From: Nocardioides sp. Soil774
Lineage (GTDB): Bacteria; Actinomycetota; Actinomycetes; Propionibacteriales; Nocardioidaceae
Assembly (NCBI RefSeq): GCF_001428125.1
Contig: NZ_LMSM01000006.1
Coordinates: 402,074 to 466,073, forward strand
Direction: 5' to 3'
DNA: 64,000 nt
Shown here: piece after piece, positions 1-7,781 of the stretch
Layout of the letters: each line of letters opens with the position of its first letter
Position numbering within the stretch: position 1 is the stretch's first letter
Program-made: the position numbers and the translations under genes
The notes under the pieces: generated by a model
Told to the model about the DNA's origin: nothing
Database searches by the model: none
The model's input: only the letters and a program-made list of their open reading frames with translations

Positions 1-801
1 AACCCCACGACCGGCGAGGTGTGGTGGGAGGGCAAGACCCCGAAGCCGCCGACCGACGTCAAGGGCTGGCTCGACTGGACCGGGGCCCCGCTCGCGGACC
101 GCAAGGACAACGACACCGCCGCCTGGGCCCACCCCAACAGCCGGTTCACCACGACCCTCGACAACGTCCCCAACATCGCGCCCGACTACGACGCGGCCGC
201 GGGCGTGCCGATCGACGCGATCATCTTCGGCGGCCGCACCCGTGACCGCGAGCCGCTGATCCGTGCGATCACCGACCTCGCCGAGGGCGTCTACGACGGG
301 CTCACGCTCGGCGCGGAGGCGACCTTCGCCGCCGAGGGCGTCGACGGGCAGCTGCGCTACGACCCGATGTCCAACCGGCCGTTCATGGCCTACGGCGAGG
401 GCGACTACGCCCGGCACTACCTCGACATCGTGGGGGCGGCGAAGGACCAGCCGATCTTCGCCCACGTCAACTGGTTCCAGAAGGACCCTGACGACGGCCA
501 CTTCCTGTGGCCGGGCTACCGCGACAACCTGCGCCCGCTCCTGTGGCTGCTCCAGCTGCGCAACGGCGAGGTCGAGGGACGGCGTACGGCCGTGGGCGTC
601 CTGCCGACCGAGGAGGAGCTCGACCTCACCGGCATGGACGTCCCGGCCGCCGACCTCCAGCGCATCCTGAGCATCGACCACGAGCGCTGGCAGCAGGAGA
701 TGGGCTTCCGCGAGGAGCACCTGTCGCAGTTCGACCGGATGCCCGAGGAGATCTGGGAGGCGCACCGCCGCGTGGCCGCCGACCTCGACGCCGAGGGCTG
801 A
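1..801 (+). CDS. Phosphoenolpyruvate carboxykinase (GTP), first copy, 5'-truncated by window edge
   Basis: C-terminal 266 residues of a GTP-type PEPCK, which interconverts oxaloacetate and PEP in the cytosol. The reading frame is open from base 1, so the start lies outside the window; the GTG at 19 is internal. Recognisable family segments are VWWEG, HPNSRF, GVPIDAIIFGGR and HVNWF followed by HFLWPG. Compared with the complete copy at 3324-5183, the guanine-pocket region reads HFLWPGYRDN instead of [10 protein letters not shown], and GDYFGHW has become GDYARHY, so this is a clearly diverged paralogue, not a recent duplicate. The aromatic residues of NWF and HFLW are kept, so GTP use remains plausible. 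It is followed after 46 nt by a c-di-GMP protein on the same strand. Role relative to the second PEPCK is unknown. Confidence 0.9.
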   Translation, partial: NPTTGEVWWEGKTPKPPTDVKGWLDWTGAPLADRKDNDTAAWAHPNSRFTTTLDNVPNIAPDYDAAAGVPIDAIIFGGRTRDREPLIRAITDLAEGVYDGLTLGAEATFAAEGVDGQLRYDPMSNRPFMAYGEGDYARHYLDIVGAAKDQPIFAHVNWFQKDPDDGHFLWPGYRDNLRPLLWLLQLRNGEVEGRRTAVGVLPTEEELDLTGMDVPAADLQRILSIDHERWQQEMGFREEHLSQFDRMPEEIWEAHRRVAADLDAEG

Positions 802-834
802 TCCGGAAACCGACCCAGGCGGCGAAATCGCCCG

Positions 835-840
835 TACGAT
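835..840 (+). promoter_or_regulatory. Putative leaderless -10 box (GGDEF-EAL gene)
   Basis: TACGAT, 7 nt before the GTG at 848, with no Shine-Dalgarno sequence between them. Confidence 0.4.
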
Positions 841-847
841 CAAGCGC

Positions 848-3103
848 GTGTCAAGATCTCGTCAACTCGCCGACCCCCTGCTGTGGTCGCGCGACGGCAA
901 GCCCGGCATTGGGCTCGCGGTCCCGTTCGCGGCGGTGGCGTTGGCGTGCCTCGGGGTCACCCTGGTCCCGCCGTACGTCAGCGGTTGGTGGGTCTACGCG
1001 CTGGCCGGGCTGGTCCTCGTCGCGGTCGCGGGCCTCTTCGCGCTCTCGGTACGCCGGCCCGCCCGCACGTGGCTGGACCCGGCTCCGGCATACCTGATGT
1101 TCGTCTTCGTCGCCCTCGTGCACCACGCGTCGGGCGGCGCCGTCGGGGGCACCTCGTCGGGGCTGAGCGCCAGCGTCCTGCTGCCCATCCTCTGGCTGGC
1201 CATCACCGGCACGCGGAGCGAGCTGTGGGTCGCGAGCGGCCTGACCGTCGTCGTCTTCACACTGCCGATCGTGCTCATCGGGCCACCGGAGTACGTGTGG
1301 GGCGACTGGCGCCGGGCGGCCGTGTGGAGCACGGTCGCACTGGTGCTCGCGCCCGTCGTCCAGCGGATCGTGCACGACCTGGACCGTGAGACCCGCCGGG
1401 CCCGTATGGCGAACGAGCGGGTGGAGCGGCTGTTCGACAACGCGCCGCACGGCGTCGCCCTCCTCGACCCCGAGGGCACGATCTTGCGCGTCAACACCGC
1501 GCTGGCGGTGATCGTCGGCCTGGAGCCGCCGGAGATGGTCGGGCACCCCTTCCAGAGCTTCGAGGCTCCCGGCGAGGACGCGATCCGCGACCACGTCGAG
1601 CGGTTGATGTCCCACCGCAGCGAGATCATGGACGCCGAGTGCCGCCTGCGCGACTCGGGCGGCAACGACGTCGCCGTCGCGGTGAGCAGCACCGTCGTGC
1701 AGGACCCGCAGATCGGCGACATCGTGATGGTCAACGTCGTCGACGTCTCCGACCGCCGCCGCTACCTCGACCGGCTCGCGCACCTCGCGGACCACGACGT
1801 GCTCACCGGGCTGGCCAACCGACGCCGCTTCGAGAGCGAGCTCGAGCGCCAGCTCGACCGGTGCCGACGGCACGGTCCCACGGGTGCCCTGCTGCTGCTC
1901 GACCTCGACAACTTCAAGCAGGTCAACGACTCGCTCGGGCACAACGCCGGCGACCAGCTCCTCGTGACGATCGCAGGGCTGCTGCGTCGCTCGATCCGCA
2001 CCACCGACGTGGTGGCGCGGGTGGGCGGCGACGAGTTCGCCATCATGCTCACCGACGCCGACCAGGCCACCGCCCAGCGGGTCGCGGACCTCGTGGTCGA
2101 GCGCATCCGCGACCACGCGGCGACCCTCGACGGCGTACGCCGTCACGTGTCCGCGAGCGTGGGCGCGGTGACCTTCGCGGCGGCCGCCGAGCACTCCGCC
2201 GACATCCTCGCGCTCGCCGACATGACGATGTACGACGCCAAGGAGTCCGGCCGCAACCGCGTCGCGCTCCTCGCCGAGGGGGAGGGGCGGGGCCCACGCA
2301 GCTCGATGCGGCTGCAGTGGCAGTCCCGGATCGAGGAGGCGCTAAAGCACGACCGCTTCGCGCTCCACTTCCAACCCATCATGGACATGAAGACAGGTCG
2401 CATCGACTCCGCCGAGGTGCTGCTGCGGCTCCGCGGCGAGGACGGCGAGCTCGTCCCGCCCGGTCGCTTCGTCTACATCGCCGAGCGCGCCGGTCTCATG
2501 CCGAGGGTCGACTGCTGGGTGCTCGACCGCAGCCTCGAGATGCTGGCCCAGCTGCGCCAGATCATGCCCGACTTCTGCCTGGAGGTGAACATCTCAGGGG
2601 CGTCCATGGGAGACCCGGCCGTCGAGCAGACCATCCTGTCGGCGCTCCAGCGTTTCGAGGTCGACCCCCACGCGCTGATCCTCGAGATCACCGAGACCTC
2701 CGCCGTGGCCGACGTCGCCCTGGCCCGGGAGTTCGCCGAGCGGATGGCGGCCCTCGGGTGCCGGTTCGCCCTCGACGACTTCGGTGCGGGCTTCGGCTCG
2801 TTCTACTACCTCAAGCACCTGATCTTCGACTACGTGAAGATCGACGGCGAGTTCGTCGCGCACGTCCACCGCTCGTCGGTGGACCGCACGATCGTGCGCT
2901 CGATCGTCGGCATCGCCCGCGACCTCGGCAAGCAGACGGTCGCCGAGTTCGTCTCCGATCCCGAGATCCTCGAGGTGGTCCGCGCTGAAGGCGTCGACTA
3001 CGCCCAGGGCTTCCTGATCGGGAAGCCCGTGCCGATGGACGTCTTCATCAAGGAGTTCCTGCTCGCACCCGTGCCCGCCGTGCCAGCCGTGGCCGCGGAC
3101 TGA
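848..3103 (+). CDS. Membrane PAS-GGDEF-EAL cyclic-di-GMP protein
   Basis: 751-aa bifunctional c-di-GMP signalling protein. Residues 20-175 hold about five to six hydrophobic segments (a MASE-like membrane sensor region), followed by a PAS-type domain at about 190-300, a GGDEF domain at about 310-475 and an EAL domain at about 490-740. The cyclase motif is intact (GGDEF, residues 393-397), and an RxxD inhibitory I-site (RTTD, 384-387) sits exactly five residues before it, so product inhibition is expected. The phosphodiesterase motif is EVL (523-525), a tolerated variant; later metal and catalytic motifs are present (VNIS, ITE, DDFGAG, VKID, VAEF, QGF). Both activities therefore look possible and the net direction cannot be read from sequence. 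The GTG start is chosen because a -10-like TACGAT lies 7 nt upstream. It is flanked on both sides by PEPCK genes. Confidence 0.9.
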   Translation: MSRSRQLADPLLWSRDGKPGIGLAVPFAAVALACLGVTLVPPYVSGWWVYALAGLVLVAVAGLFALSVRRPARTWLDPAPAYLMFVFVALVHHASGGAVGGTSSGLSASVLLPILWLAITGTRSELWVASGLTVVVFTLPIVLIGPPEYVWGDWRRAAVWSTVALVLAPVVQRIVHDLDRETRRARMANERVERLFDNAPHGVALLDPEGTILRVNTALAVIVGLEPPEMVGHPFQSFEAPGEDAIRDHVERLMSHRSEIMDAECRLRDSGGNDVAVAVSSTVVQDPQIGDIVMVNVVDVSDRRRYLDRLAHLADHDVLTGLANRRRFESELERQLDRCRRHGPTGALLLLDLDNFKQVNDSLGHNAGDQLLVTIAGLLRRSIRTTDVVARVGGDEFAIMLTDADQATAQRVADLVVERIRDHAATLDGVRRHVSASVGAVTFAAAAEHSADILALADMTMYDAKESGRNRVALLAEGEGRGPRSSMRLQWQSRIEEALKHDRFALHFQPIMDMKTGRIDSAEVLLRLRGEDGELVPPGRFVYIAERAGLMPRVDCWVLDRSLEMLAQLRQIMPDFCLEVNISGASMGDPAVEQTILSALQRFEVDPHALILEITETSAVADVALAREFAERMAALGCRFALDDFGAGFGSFYYLKHLIFDYVKIDGEFVAHVHRSSVDRTIVRSIVGIARDLGKQTVAEFVSDPEILEVVRAEGVDYAQGFLIGKPVPMDVFIKEFLLAPVPAVPAVAAD

Positions 3104-3323
3104 GCGCGTCCACGCACGTCACAGGAGGGGGAGCAGGGGACGCCGATCTGACGCGATGGTGGTGCTGCCCCGCCGCGTCCAGGGACATACCTCCTGGCAG
3201 CGAGATCCACGTCACAACCCTTAGACCGATCCAATATGTGCGTGCGTCAGCCGCCGCTAGCGTCCGGAAGAAGTCGCCGACAACGAGGCCGCGCGAACCG
3301 CGACAAACGCTGAAGGAACGGTC
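3104..3323. other. Intergenic region upstream of pckG
   Basis: 220 nt without a credible gene. It contains the least GC-rich stretch nearby (3215-3240, including CCAATATG), probably the promoter zone of pckG, but no clear -35/-10 pair could be fixed. The distance from there to the ATG implies an untranslated leader of roughly 80 nt. Confidence 0.4.
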
Positions 3324-5183
3324 ATGACCGCCACCATCGACACCCAGACGACGCCCTCCACGACTCCGCCCACGACCCACGAGGGGATCCTCGCCTGGGT
3401 CACCGAGGTCGCCGAGCTCACCCAGCCCGACACCATCCACTGGTGCACCGGGTCCGACGAGGAGTGGGCGCAGCTCACCGCCTCGCTCGAGGCCACCGGC
3501 ACGTTCACGCGCCTCAACCCCGACGTGATGCCCAACTCGTTCCACGCCGCGTCCGACCCGACCGACGTGGCGCGCGTCGAGGACCGCACCTACATCTGTT
3601 CCGTCGCCGAGCGCGACGCAGGCCCCACCAACAACTGGATGGAGCCCGAGAAGATGAAGGAGCTCATGCGTGGGCTCTACGCCGGCTGCATGCGCGGACG
3701 CACGATGTACGTCATCCCCTTCGTCATGGGCCACCTCGACGCCGAGCAGCCCATGTTCGGCATCGAGGTCACCGACTCGGCCTACGTCACGGTCTCCATG
3801 CGCGTGATGGCCCGCATGGGCACCGAGGTGCTGAGGCGCATCGAGGAGCTCGAGTCCGCCGGCCGCGACCCGCAGTGGGTGCCCGCGCTGCACTCGGTGG
3901 GCATGCCGCTGGAGCCCGGCCAGGCCGACGTCGCGTGGCCGTGCAACGACACCAAGTACATCGTGCAGTTCCCCGAGGAGCGGATGATCTGGAGCTTCGG
4001 CTCCGGCTACGGCGGCAACGCCCTGCTCGGCAAGAAGTGCTACGCGCTGCGCATCGCCTCGGTCATGGCGCGCGACGAGGGCTGGCTGGCCGAGCACATG
4101 CTCATCCTCAAGCTCACCTCGCCGCAGGGCGTGACCAAGTACGTCGCCGCGGCCTTCCCGAGCGCGTGCGGCAAGACCAACCTCGCGATGCTCAAGCCCA
4201 CCGTCCCGGGCTGGACCGTCGAGGCCATCGGCGACGACATCGCGTGGATGCGGATCGGCGAGGACGGCCGCCTGTGGGCGGTCAACCCCGAGTTCGGCTT
4301 CTTCGGCGTCGCGCCCGGCACCAACGAGCACACCAACCCGCACGCCATGGAGACCATCCGCAAGGGCAACTCGGTCTTCACCAACGTCGCGCTGACCCCC
4401 GACGGCAACGTGTGGTGGGAGGGCCTGGAGAACACCCCGGCCGAGGCGACGAGCTGGAAGGGCGAGCGCTGGACCCCGGAGATCGCCGCCGGGACCGGCG
4501 AGCTCTCCAGCCACGCCAACAGCCGCTACTGCACCCCGATCAAGCAGTGCTCGATCCTCGCCGACGAGTACGACGACCCGCGCGGCGTGCCGATCGACGC
4601 GATCCTCTTCGGTGGTCGTCGCAAGACGACGATCCCGCTCGTCACCGAGGCGCGCGACTGGAACCACGGCACCTTCATGGGCGCCACGCTGTCCTCGGAG
4701 ACCACCGCGGCCGCGGTCGGCGCCGTGGGCGTCGTACGCCGCGACCCGATGGCGATGCTGCCGTTCATCGGCTACAACGCCGGCGACTACTTCGGCCACT
4801 GGGTCGGCATCGGCAAGGACAACGACGCGGCCAAGCTGCCGAAGATCTTCTACGTCAACTGGTTCCGCCGCTCCGACGACGGCGACTTCCTGTGGCCCGG
4901 CTTCGGCGAGAACAGCCGCGTGCTCAAGTGGGTCATCGAGCGCATCGACGGCCAGGCCGCCGCGGTCGAGACCCCGATCGGCCATGTGCCGGCCCCTGGG
5001 TCGCTCGACATCGACGGCCTCGACCTCACCGAGGAGCAGGTCGCGCAGGCCCTCGCGGTCGACGTCGAGGAGTGGAAGGCCGAGCTGCCGCAGATCGAGG
5101 AGTGGTTCGAGAAGTTCGGCGACGACCTCCCGGCCGTGCTGTGGAGCGAGCTCGACACCCTCAAGGCCCGTCTCGGGGAGTGA
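3324..5183 (+). CDS. pckG: Phosphoenolpyruvate carboxykinase (GTP)
   Basis: Complete 619-aa GTP-dependent PEPCK (usual length about 600-620). It catalyses oxaloacetate + GTP to PEP + CO2 + GDP, the entry to gluconeogenesis and the PEP-oxaloacetate node. The kinase-1a P-loop with the mobile cysteine ([12 protein letters not shown], near residues 277-288), the kinase-2 aspartates (GDDIAWM), the substrate-loop HANSRY and the guanine pocket NWF...[10 protein letters not shown] are all present. The start is ATG with GAAGGAACGG upstream. A 12-bp hairpin at 5203-5242 follows the stop. This copy keeps all canonical nucleotide-pocket residues, unlike the partial copy at the window start, so it is the likely housekeeping enzyme. 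Confidence 0.97.
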   Translation: MTATIDTQTTPSTTPPTTHEGILAWVTEVAELTQPDTIHWCTGSDEEWAQLTASLEATGTFTRLNPDVMPNSFHAASDPTDVARVEDRTYICSVAERDAGPTNNWMEPEKMKELMRGLYAGCMRGRTMYVIPFVMGHLDAEQPMFGIEVTDSAYVTVSMRVMARMGTEVLRRIEELESAGRDPQWVPALHSVGMPLEPGQADVAWPCNDTKYIVQFPEERMIWSFGSGYGGNALLGKKCYALRIASVMARDEGWLAEHMLILKLTSPQGVTKYVAAAFPSACGKTNLAMLKPTVPGWTVEAIGDDIAWMRIGEDGRLWAVNPEFGFFGVAPGTNEHTNPHAMETIRKGNSVFTNVALTPDGNVWWEGLENTPAEATSWKGERWTPEIAAGTGELSSHANSRYCTPIKQCSILADEYDDPRGVPIDAILFGGRRKTTIPLVTEARDWNHGTFMGATLSSETTAAAVGAVGVVRRDPMAMLPFIGYNAGDYFGHWVGIGKDNDAAKLPKIFYVNWFRRSDDGDFLWPGFGENSRVLKWVIERIDGQAAAVETPIGHVPAPGSLDIDGLDLTEEQVAQALAVDVEEWKAELPQIEEWFEKFGDDLPAVLWSELDTLKARLGE

Positions 5184-5202
5184 CCCCGGCCTGATCCCGC
5201 GT

Positions 5203-5242
5203 CACCGACCCGCCCGCCGCTCGACGGTGTGGCGGGTCGGTG
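5203..5242 (+). terminator. Hairpin terminator after pckG
   Basis: CACCGACCCGCC (5203-5214) pairs perfectly with GGCGGGTCGGTG (5231-5242) around a 16-nt loop. There is no T-tract, as is usual for actinobacterial terminators. Confidence 0.55.
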
Positions 5243-5337
5243 CGTCCCATCCCGTCCCATCCCGTCGTCTCCGGCGTACGACTGGGGCCGTTGTGGCACG
5301 ATCACCCCACTGGGTTCGGGGTGAGCGGAGGTGAGTC

Positions 5338-6345
5338 ATGCCCCTGGGGCAGCACGAGCGCGGTGTCTTTGAGGCGCAGGCCACCCCGCTCTACGAGGAG
5401 ATCGTCACCTCCGCCGGCATCAGTGCCTCCGACAAGCGCATCGTCAAGGGCGGCGAGCTGCAGCAGGCCTTCGCCCTCCTCGTCGAGGTGGGGCTGGTGG
5501 TCAGGAGCGACGACCGAGCCTTCTGGCGCGCGGTCGATCCCGCGACCGTCCAGGCACGGGTGGTCGCGCCGATGGGCCAGCAGGGCGCCGAGCTGATCGT
5601 GGAGTCGGCCCACTGGGCCCAGGCCTTCGGCACCCTCTCGCACGCGTGGCGTCGTTCGCCCAGCGCGGTCGGCGGGCCCTTCGCCGAGATCCGCGGGGGA
5701 ACGACCATCCGCACCTTCCTGGAGTCGCTGGTGAGCGACGCCGAGCAGGAGCTGCTCTTCGCGCAGCCGCAGGACCGTCGCGGGGTCAAGCAGCTCGCCG
5801 AGGTGGTCGCGCGCGAGATCGCCCTGCTCCGGCGGGGGGTTCGGATGCGCACGCTCTACCAGCACGCGGCCCGCCGTGGCAGCGACACCCGCAAGTACGT
5901 CGCTGCCGTGTCCGCGGAGGGTGCGGAGGTGCGCACGCTCGACGAGTTCTTCAACCGCCTCATCGTGGTGGACCGCCGCACCGCGGTCATCCCGAGCCAC
6001 GAGGGCCTCGAAGCCGCCATGGTGATCAGCGAGCCGTCGATGGTGCTCTACCTCGTCGACATGTTCGAGCGCCACTGGGAGCGAGCCCGGCCGTTCACCA
6101 GCAGCGAGACCTCGCTGATGCGCGACATCGCCGCCGAGCAGCGGGCGATGACCATCCGGATGCTGCTCGAGGGCCGCGCAGACCCGGCGGGCGCGAAGCG
6201 CCTCGGGGTCAGCCCCCGGACCTACGCGGGCTACGTGGCCGACCTGAAGAGCGAGTTCGAGGTGGAGACCCGCTTCCAGCTCGGCTACGAGATGGGCAAA
6301 CGCGGCATCGACGGCCGCGAGACCGACGAGCCCCCGAAGAAGTAG
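5338..6345 (+). CDS. LuxR-type HTH transcriptional regulator with PLD/TrmB-like sensor region
   Basis: 335-aa cytosolic regulator. The N-terminal part (about 1-90) resembles a winged-helix region. The middle (about 115-250) has the look of the phospholipase-D-like sensor region found in TrmB/LuxR hybrid regulators of Actinobacteria (TIRTFLESLVSDAEQELLF, then RMRTLYQHA and RTLDEFFNRLIVVDRR), but the catalytic HxK pair is not seen. The C-terminus (about 270-325) is a LuxR-type helix-turn-helix: AEQRAMTIRMLLEG, AKRLGVSPRTYAGYVADL. Start ATG with a good GGAGGTGA Shine-Dalgarno. The target is unknown; it stands alone, convergent with a very small secreted-peptide gene. Confidence 0.75.
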   Translation: MPLGQHERGVFEAQATPLYEEIVTSAGISASDKRIVKGGELQQAFALLVEVGLVVRSDDRAFWRAVDPATVQARVVAPMGQQGAELIVESAHWAQAFGTLSHAWRRSPSAVGGPFAEIRGGTTIRTFLESLVSDAEQELLFAQPQDRRGVKQLAEVVAREIALLRRGVRMRTLYQHAARRGSDTRKYVAAVSAEGAEVRTLDEFFNRLIVVDRRTAVIPSHEGLEAAMVISEPSMVLYLVDMFERHWERARPFTSSETSLMRDIAAEQRAMTIRMLLEGRADPAGAKRLGVSPRTYAGYVADLKSEFEVETRFQLGYEMGKRGIDGRETDEPPKK

Positions 6346-6368
6346 CGCCGAAACGGTCGGGAAATGAG

Positions 6369-6401
6369 GCAAGGGCAGCGACCAGAGGTCACTGCCCTTG
6401 C
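6369..6401. terminator. Hairpin between regulator and small peptide gene
   Basis: GCAAGGGCAGCGACC (6369-6383) pairs with GGTCACTGCCCTTGC (6387-6401), with one mismatch and a 3-nt loop. It lies just after the regulator stop and probably terminates from both directions. Confidence 0.6.
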
Positions 6402-6504
6402 TGCCGAGACGGGCCTGTGGGGGAGGCCGTGCGGACCAGAACTCGTGGGGGGTTGAGGGGTCCGTGTCTCAGCACTTCACTGCGTGCACATCATGGCACG
6501 TCGG

Positions 6505-6633
6505 TCAGCGTTCCACCTTGGCGAACGTGCCCCAGGTGTAGTCGGCATTCGCAGGCGCGCTGCTGATCCCGACGAATCCGAAGCCTAGGGCGGCCACGAG
6601 TGCGGCGGCTGCGATACGGCGGACTGGGGTCAT
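6505..6633 (-). CDS. Small secreted peptide precursor, 42 aa
   Basis: Short minus-strand ORF. It starts at ATG 6633 with GAGGTG at 6643-6648, about nine bases upstream, and ends with TGA at 6505. The product has a textbook signal peptide: MTPVRR, then a hydrophobic alanine/valine/glycine core, then APANA as an AxA signal-peptidase I site. The predicted mature part is only 12 residues (DYTWGTFAKVER). It is not a lipoprotein (no cysteine). No family is recognised; a secreted signal, a cell-wall peptide or a decayed gene are all possible. Upstream, at 6665-6688, is a small hairpin that may be regulatory. It is convergent with the HTH regulator at 5338-6345. Real coding is supported by the RBS plus signal peptide, not by homology. 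Confidence 0.5.
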   Translation of the reverse strand: MTPVRRIAAAALVAALGFGFVGISSAPANADYTWGTFAKVER

Positions 6634-6664
6634 GTTGGCTTTCACCTCGTTGTCAAGTGTCACA

Positions 6665-6688
6665 GGGGATGACGGGACAATCATCCCC
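6665..6688 (-). promoter_or_regulatory. Hairpin upstream of the small secreted peptide gene
   Basis: GGGGATGA (6665-6672) pairs with TCATCCCC (6681-6688) around an 8-nt loop, 32 nt upstream of the peptide start. It could be an operator or a 5'-UTR hairpin; its role is not known. Confidence 0.35.
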
Positions 6689-6807
6689 CACGTCGACGGA
6701 CGTCGTCATGCCGATGCGTCTGCAGGTCTGTGCAATGCACGATCCTGCAATTGATCCGCGACATGCAGTCGGCCCCCTCCGGTGGGGGAGGGGGCCGACG
6801 TCGGGGC

Positions 6808-6897
6808 GGAGGCGGAGGGATTTGAACCCTCGATGGGGTTTTAGCCCCAAACCCGCTTAGCAGGCGGGCGCCATAGACCGGACTAGGCGACGCCTCC
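6808..6897 (-). tRNA. tRNA-Ser (anticodon GCT)
   Basis: Class II cloverleaf of about 90 nt on the minus strand: acceptor GGAGGCG/CGCCTCC, anticodon arm CCCGC-CTGCTAA-GCGGG (GCT, reading AGC/AGT), a long variable arm, and T-arm GAGGG-TTCAAAT-CCCTC. CCA is not encoded. Confidence 0.95.
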
Positions 6898-6961
6898 ATG
6901 CCCAGCCAGCGGCCGAGCGAACTGAAGGCTACAAGGCGCAGCGCGCCCGTGCCGAATCAGG

Positions 6962-7423
6962 TCACCACTTCTTCAGGCCGTGTCCGCGCTGGAGGTGCTC
7001 CTGGACGTCGCGCACGAAGGCCTCACGGTCGATCGCGAGCATCTCGACGGGGATCGTGGTCGTACGCCCGTCGCGCAGCCGCAGCACGACGACGGGGGAG
7101 TCGGCCACGGTGGTCGTCACGGCGTCCTCGACGTCCTTCCAGCGCGCCGAGGCCGCGCCCACGCCGCGCACCCACTGCACCCGGTAGCCCTCGTCGGTGA
7201 ACCGGGCCACCCAGCCCCGCGTGCGCCAGGTCCACCAGCAGCCCGCGAGCACGGCGAGGGTGAGCACGACGGGGACCAGCAGGAACACCGTGTGGAGGTC
7301 GAGGACCGCGATCGCGACGGTGCTCAGGAGGATCAGCACGGCGACCGCGCACAGCACGAGGCCCAGCAGGCGCGCCGCGACGGCGGGGGCGAGGCGGTGG
7401 TCGGTGGCGGTCTCGGTCGTCAC
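6962..7423 (-). CDS. PH-domain-like small membrane protein
   Basis: 153-aa protein. Residues 15-35 and 42-62 form two hydrophobic segments (AARLLGLVLCAVAVLILLS and a valine/leucine-rich helix ending in WWTWRTRGW). These are followed by a soluble domain of about 90 residues with the pattern of bacterial PH domains (VARFTDEGYRVQWVRG, then VVVLRLRDGRTTTIPVEML). Such proteins are common in Actinobacteria and of unknown function. The GTG at 7423 is preferred because the open frame further upstream runs through the tRNA gene. It lies alone between two tRNA-Ser genes. Confidence 0.65.
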   Translation of the reverse strand: MTTETATDHRLAPAVAARLLGLVLCAVAVLILLSTVAIAVLDLHTVFLLVPVVLTLAVLAGCWWTWRTRGWVARFTDEGYRVQWVRGVGAASARWKDVEDAVTTTVADSPVVVLRLRDGRTTTIPVEMLAIDREAFVRDVQEHLQRGHGLKKW

Positions 7424-7528
7424 GCGAGAGATTTCACCACGCGCGCGGGCCCCACCCGGTGCTCGGGTCCGGGCGGCGGCCCGGCTTGGGTAGAGTCCCG
7501 CGGTGTGCGGCGCCCCGGCGCGGCACGA

Positions 7529-7616
7529 GGAGGGGTGCCGGAGCGGCCGATCGGAACCGCCTTGAAAGCGGTCGTAGGGAGACCTACCGCGGGTTCGAAT
7601 CCCGCCCCCTCTGCCA
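7529..7616 (+). tRNA. tRNA-Ser (anticodon TGA)
   Basis: Class II tRNA: acceptor GGAGGGG (7529-7535) with CCCCTCT (7606-7612), anticodon arm ACCGC-CTTGAAA-GCGGT (TGA), variable arm GTAGG-GAGA-CCTAC, T-arm GCGGG-TTCGAAT-CCCGC. The CCA end (7614-7616) is encoded, unlike the other tRNAs in this window. Confidence 0.95.
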
Positions 7617-7690
7617 AGCCGAAGCGAAGCGAGGCGCGGGCTGAGGGGGCGTCGGCCGGGCGTGGCGGCTGCCAAGCCTGAGCGTCCACA

Positions 7691-7762
7691 TGTAACGCCG
7701 GGTTACGTGCTGTACCCACCCCCGTGCAACGGGGTGGGTACAAGGAGCAACCCGGCGTTACA
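7691..7762. repeat. 72-nt nested perfect palindrome
   Basis: Outer arms TGTAACGCCGGGTT (7691-7704) and its exact reverse complement (7749-7762) enclose a second perfect 12-bp inverted repeat, TGTACCCACCCC (7711-7722) with GGGGTGGGTACA (7731-7742), and an 8-nt apical loop. It lies 75 nt after tRNA-Ser(TGA) and 20 nt before a GTG start. It could be a tRNA terminator, a regulatory hairpin or a dispersed repeat element. Confidence 0.7.
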
Positions 7763-7769
7763 ACGGGGC

Positions 7770-7775
7770 TAGGCT
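7770..7775 (+). promoter_or_regulatory. Putative leaderless -10 box (MoxR gene)
   Basis: TAGGCT followed by six bases and the GTG at 7782. It is only 8 nt from the end of the nested palindrome, so that palindrome would overlap the -35 region. Confidence 0.4.
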
Positions 7776-7781
7776 CGCGCG

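Noticed and set aside
3048..4985. Long minus-strand frame opposite pckG
   Set aside because: The translation is histidine/arginine/glycine-rich with no motif, whereas the plus strand encodes a complete PEPCK. Shadow of codon bias.
6600..6860. 86-codon plus-strand frame over the small peptide gene and tRNA-Ser
   Set aside because: It runs into the tRNA gene, lacks a family match and is antisense to a better-supported ORF with RBS and signal peptide.
6808..7616. tRNA-Ser genes as attachment sites for an integrated element
   Set aside because: No integrase, no duplicated tRNA 3' end nearby and no change in gene style between them.
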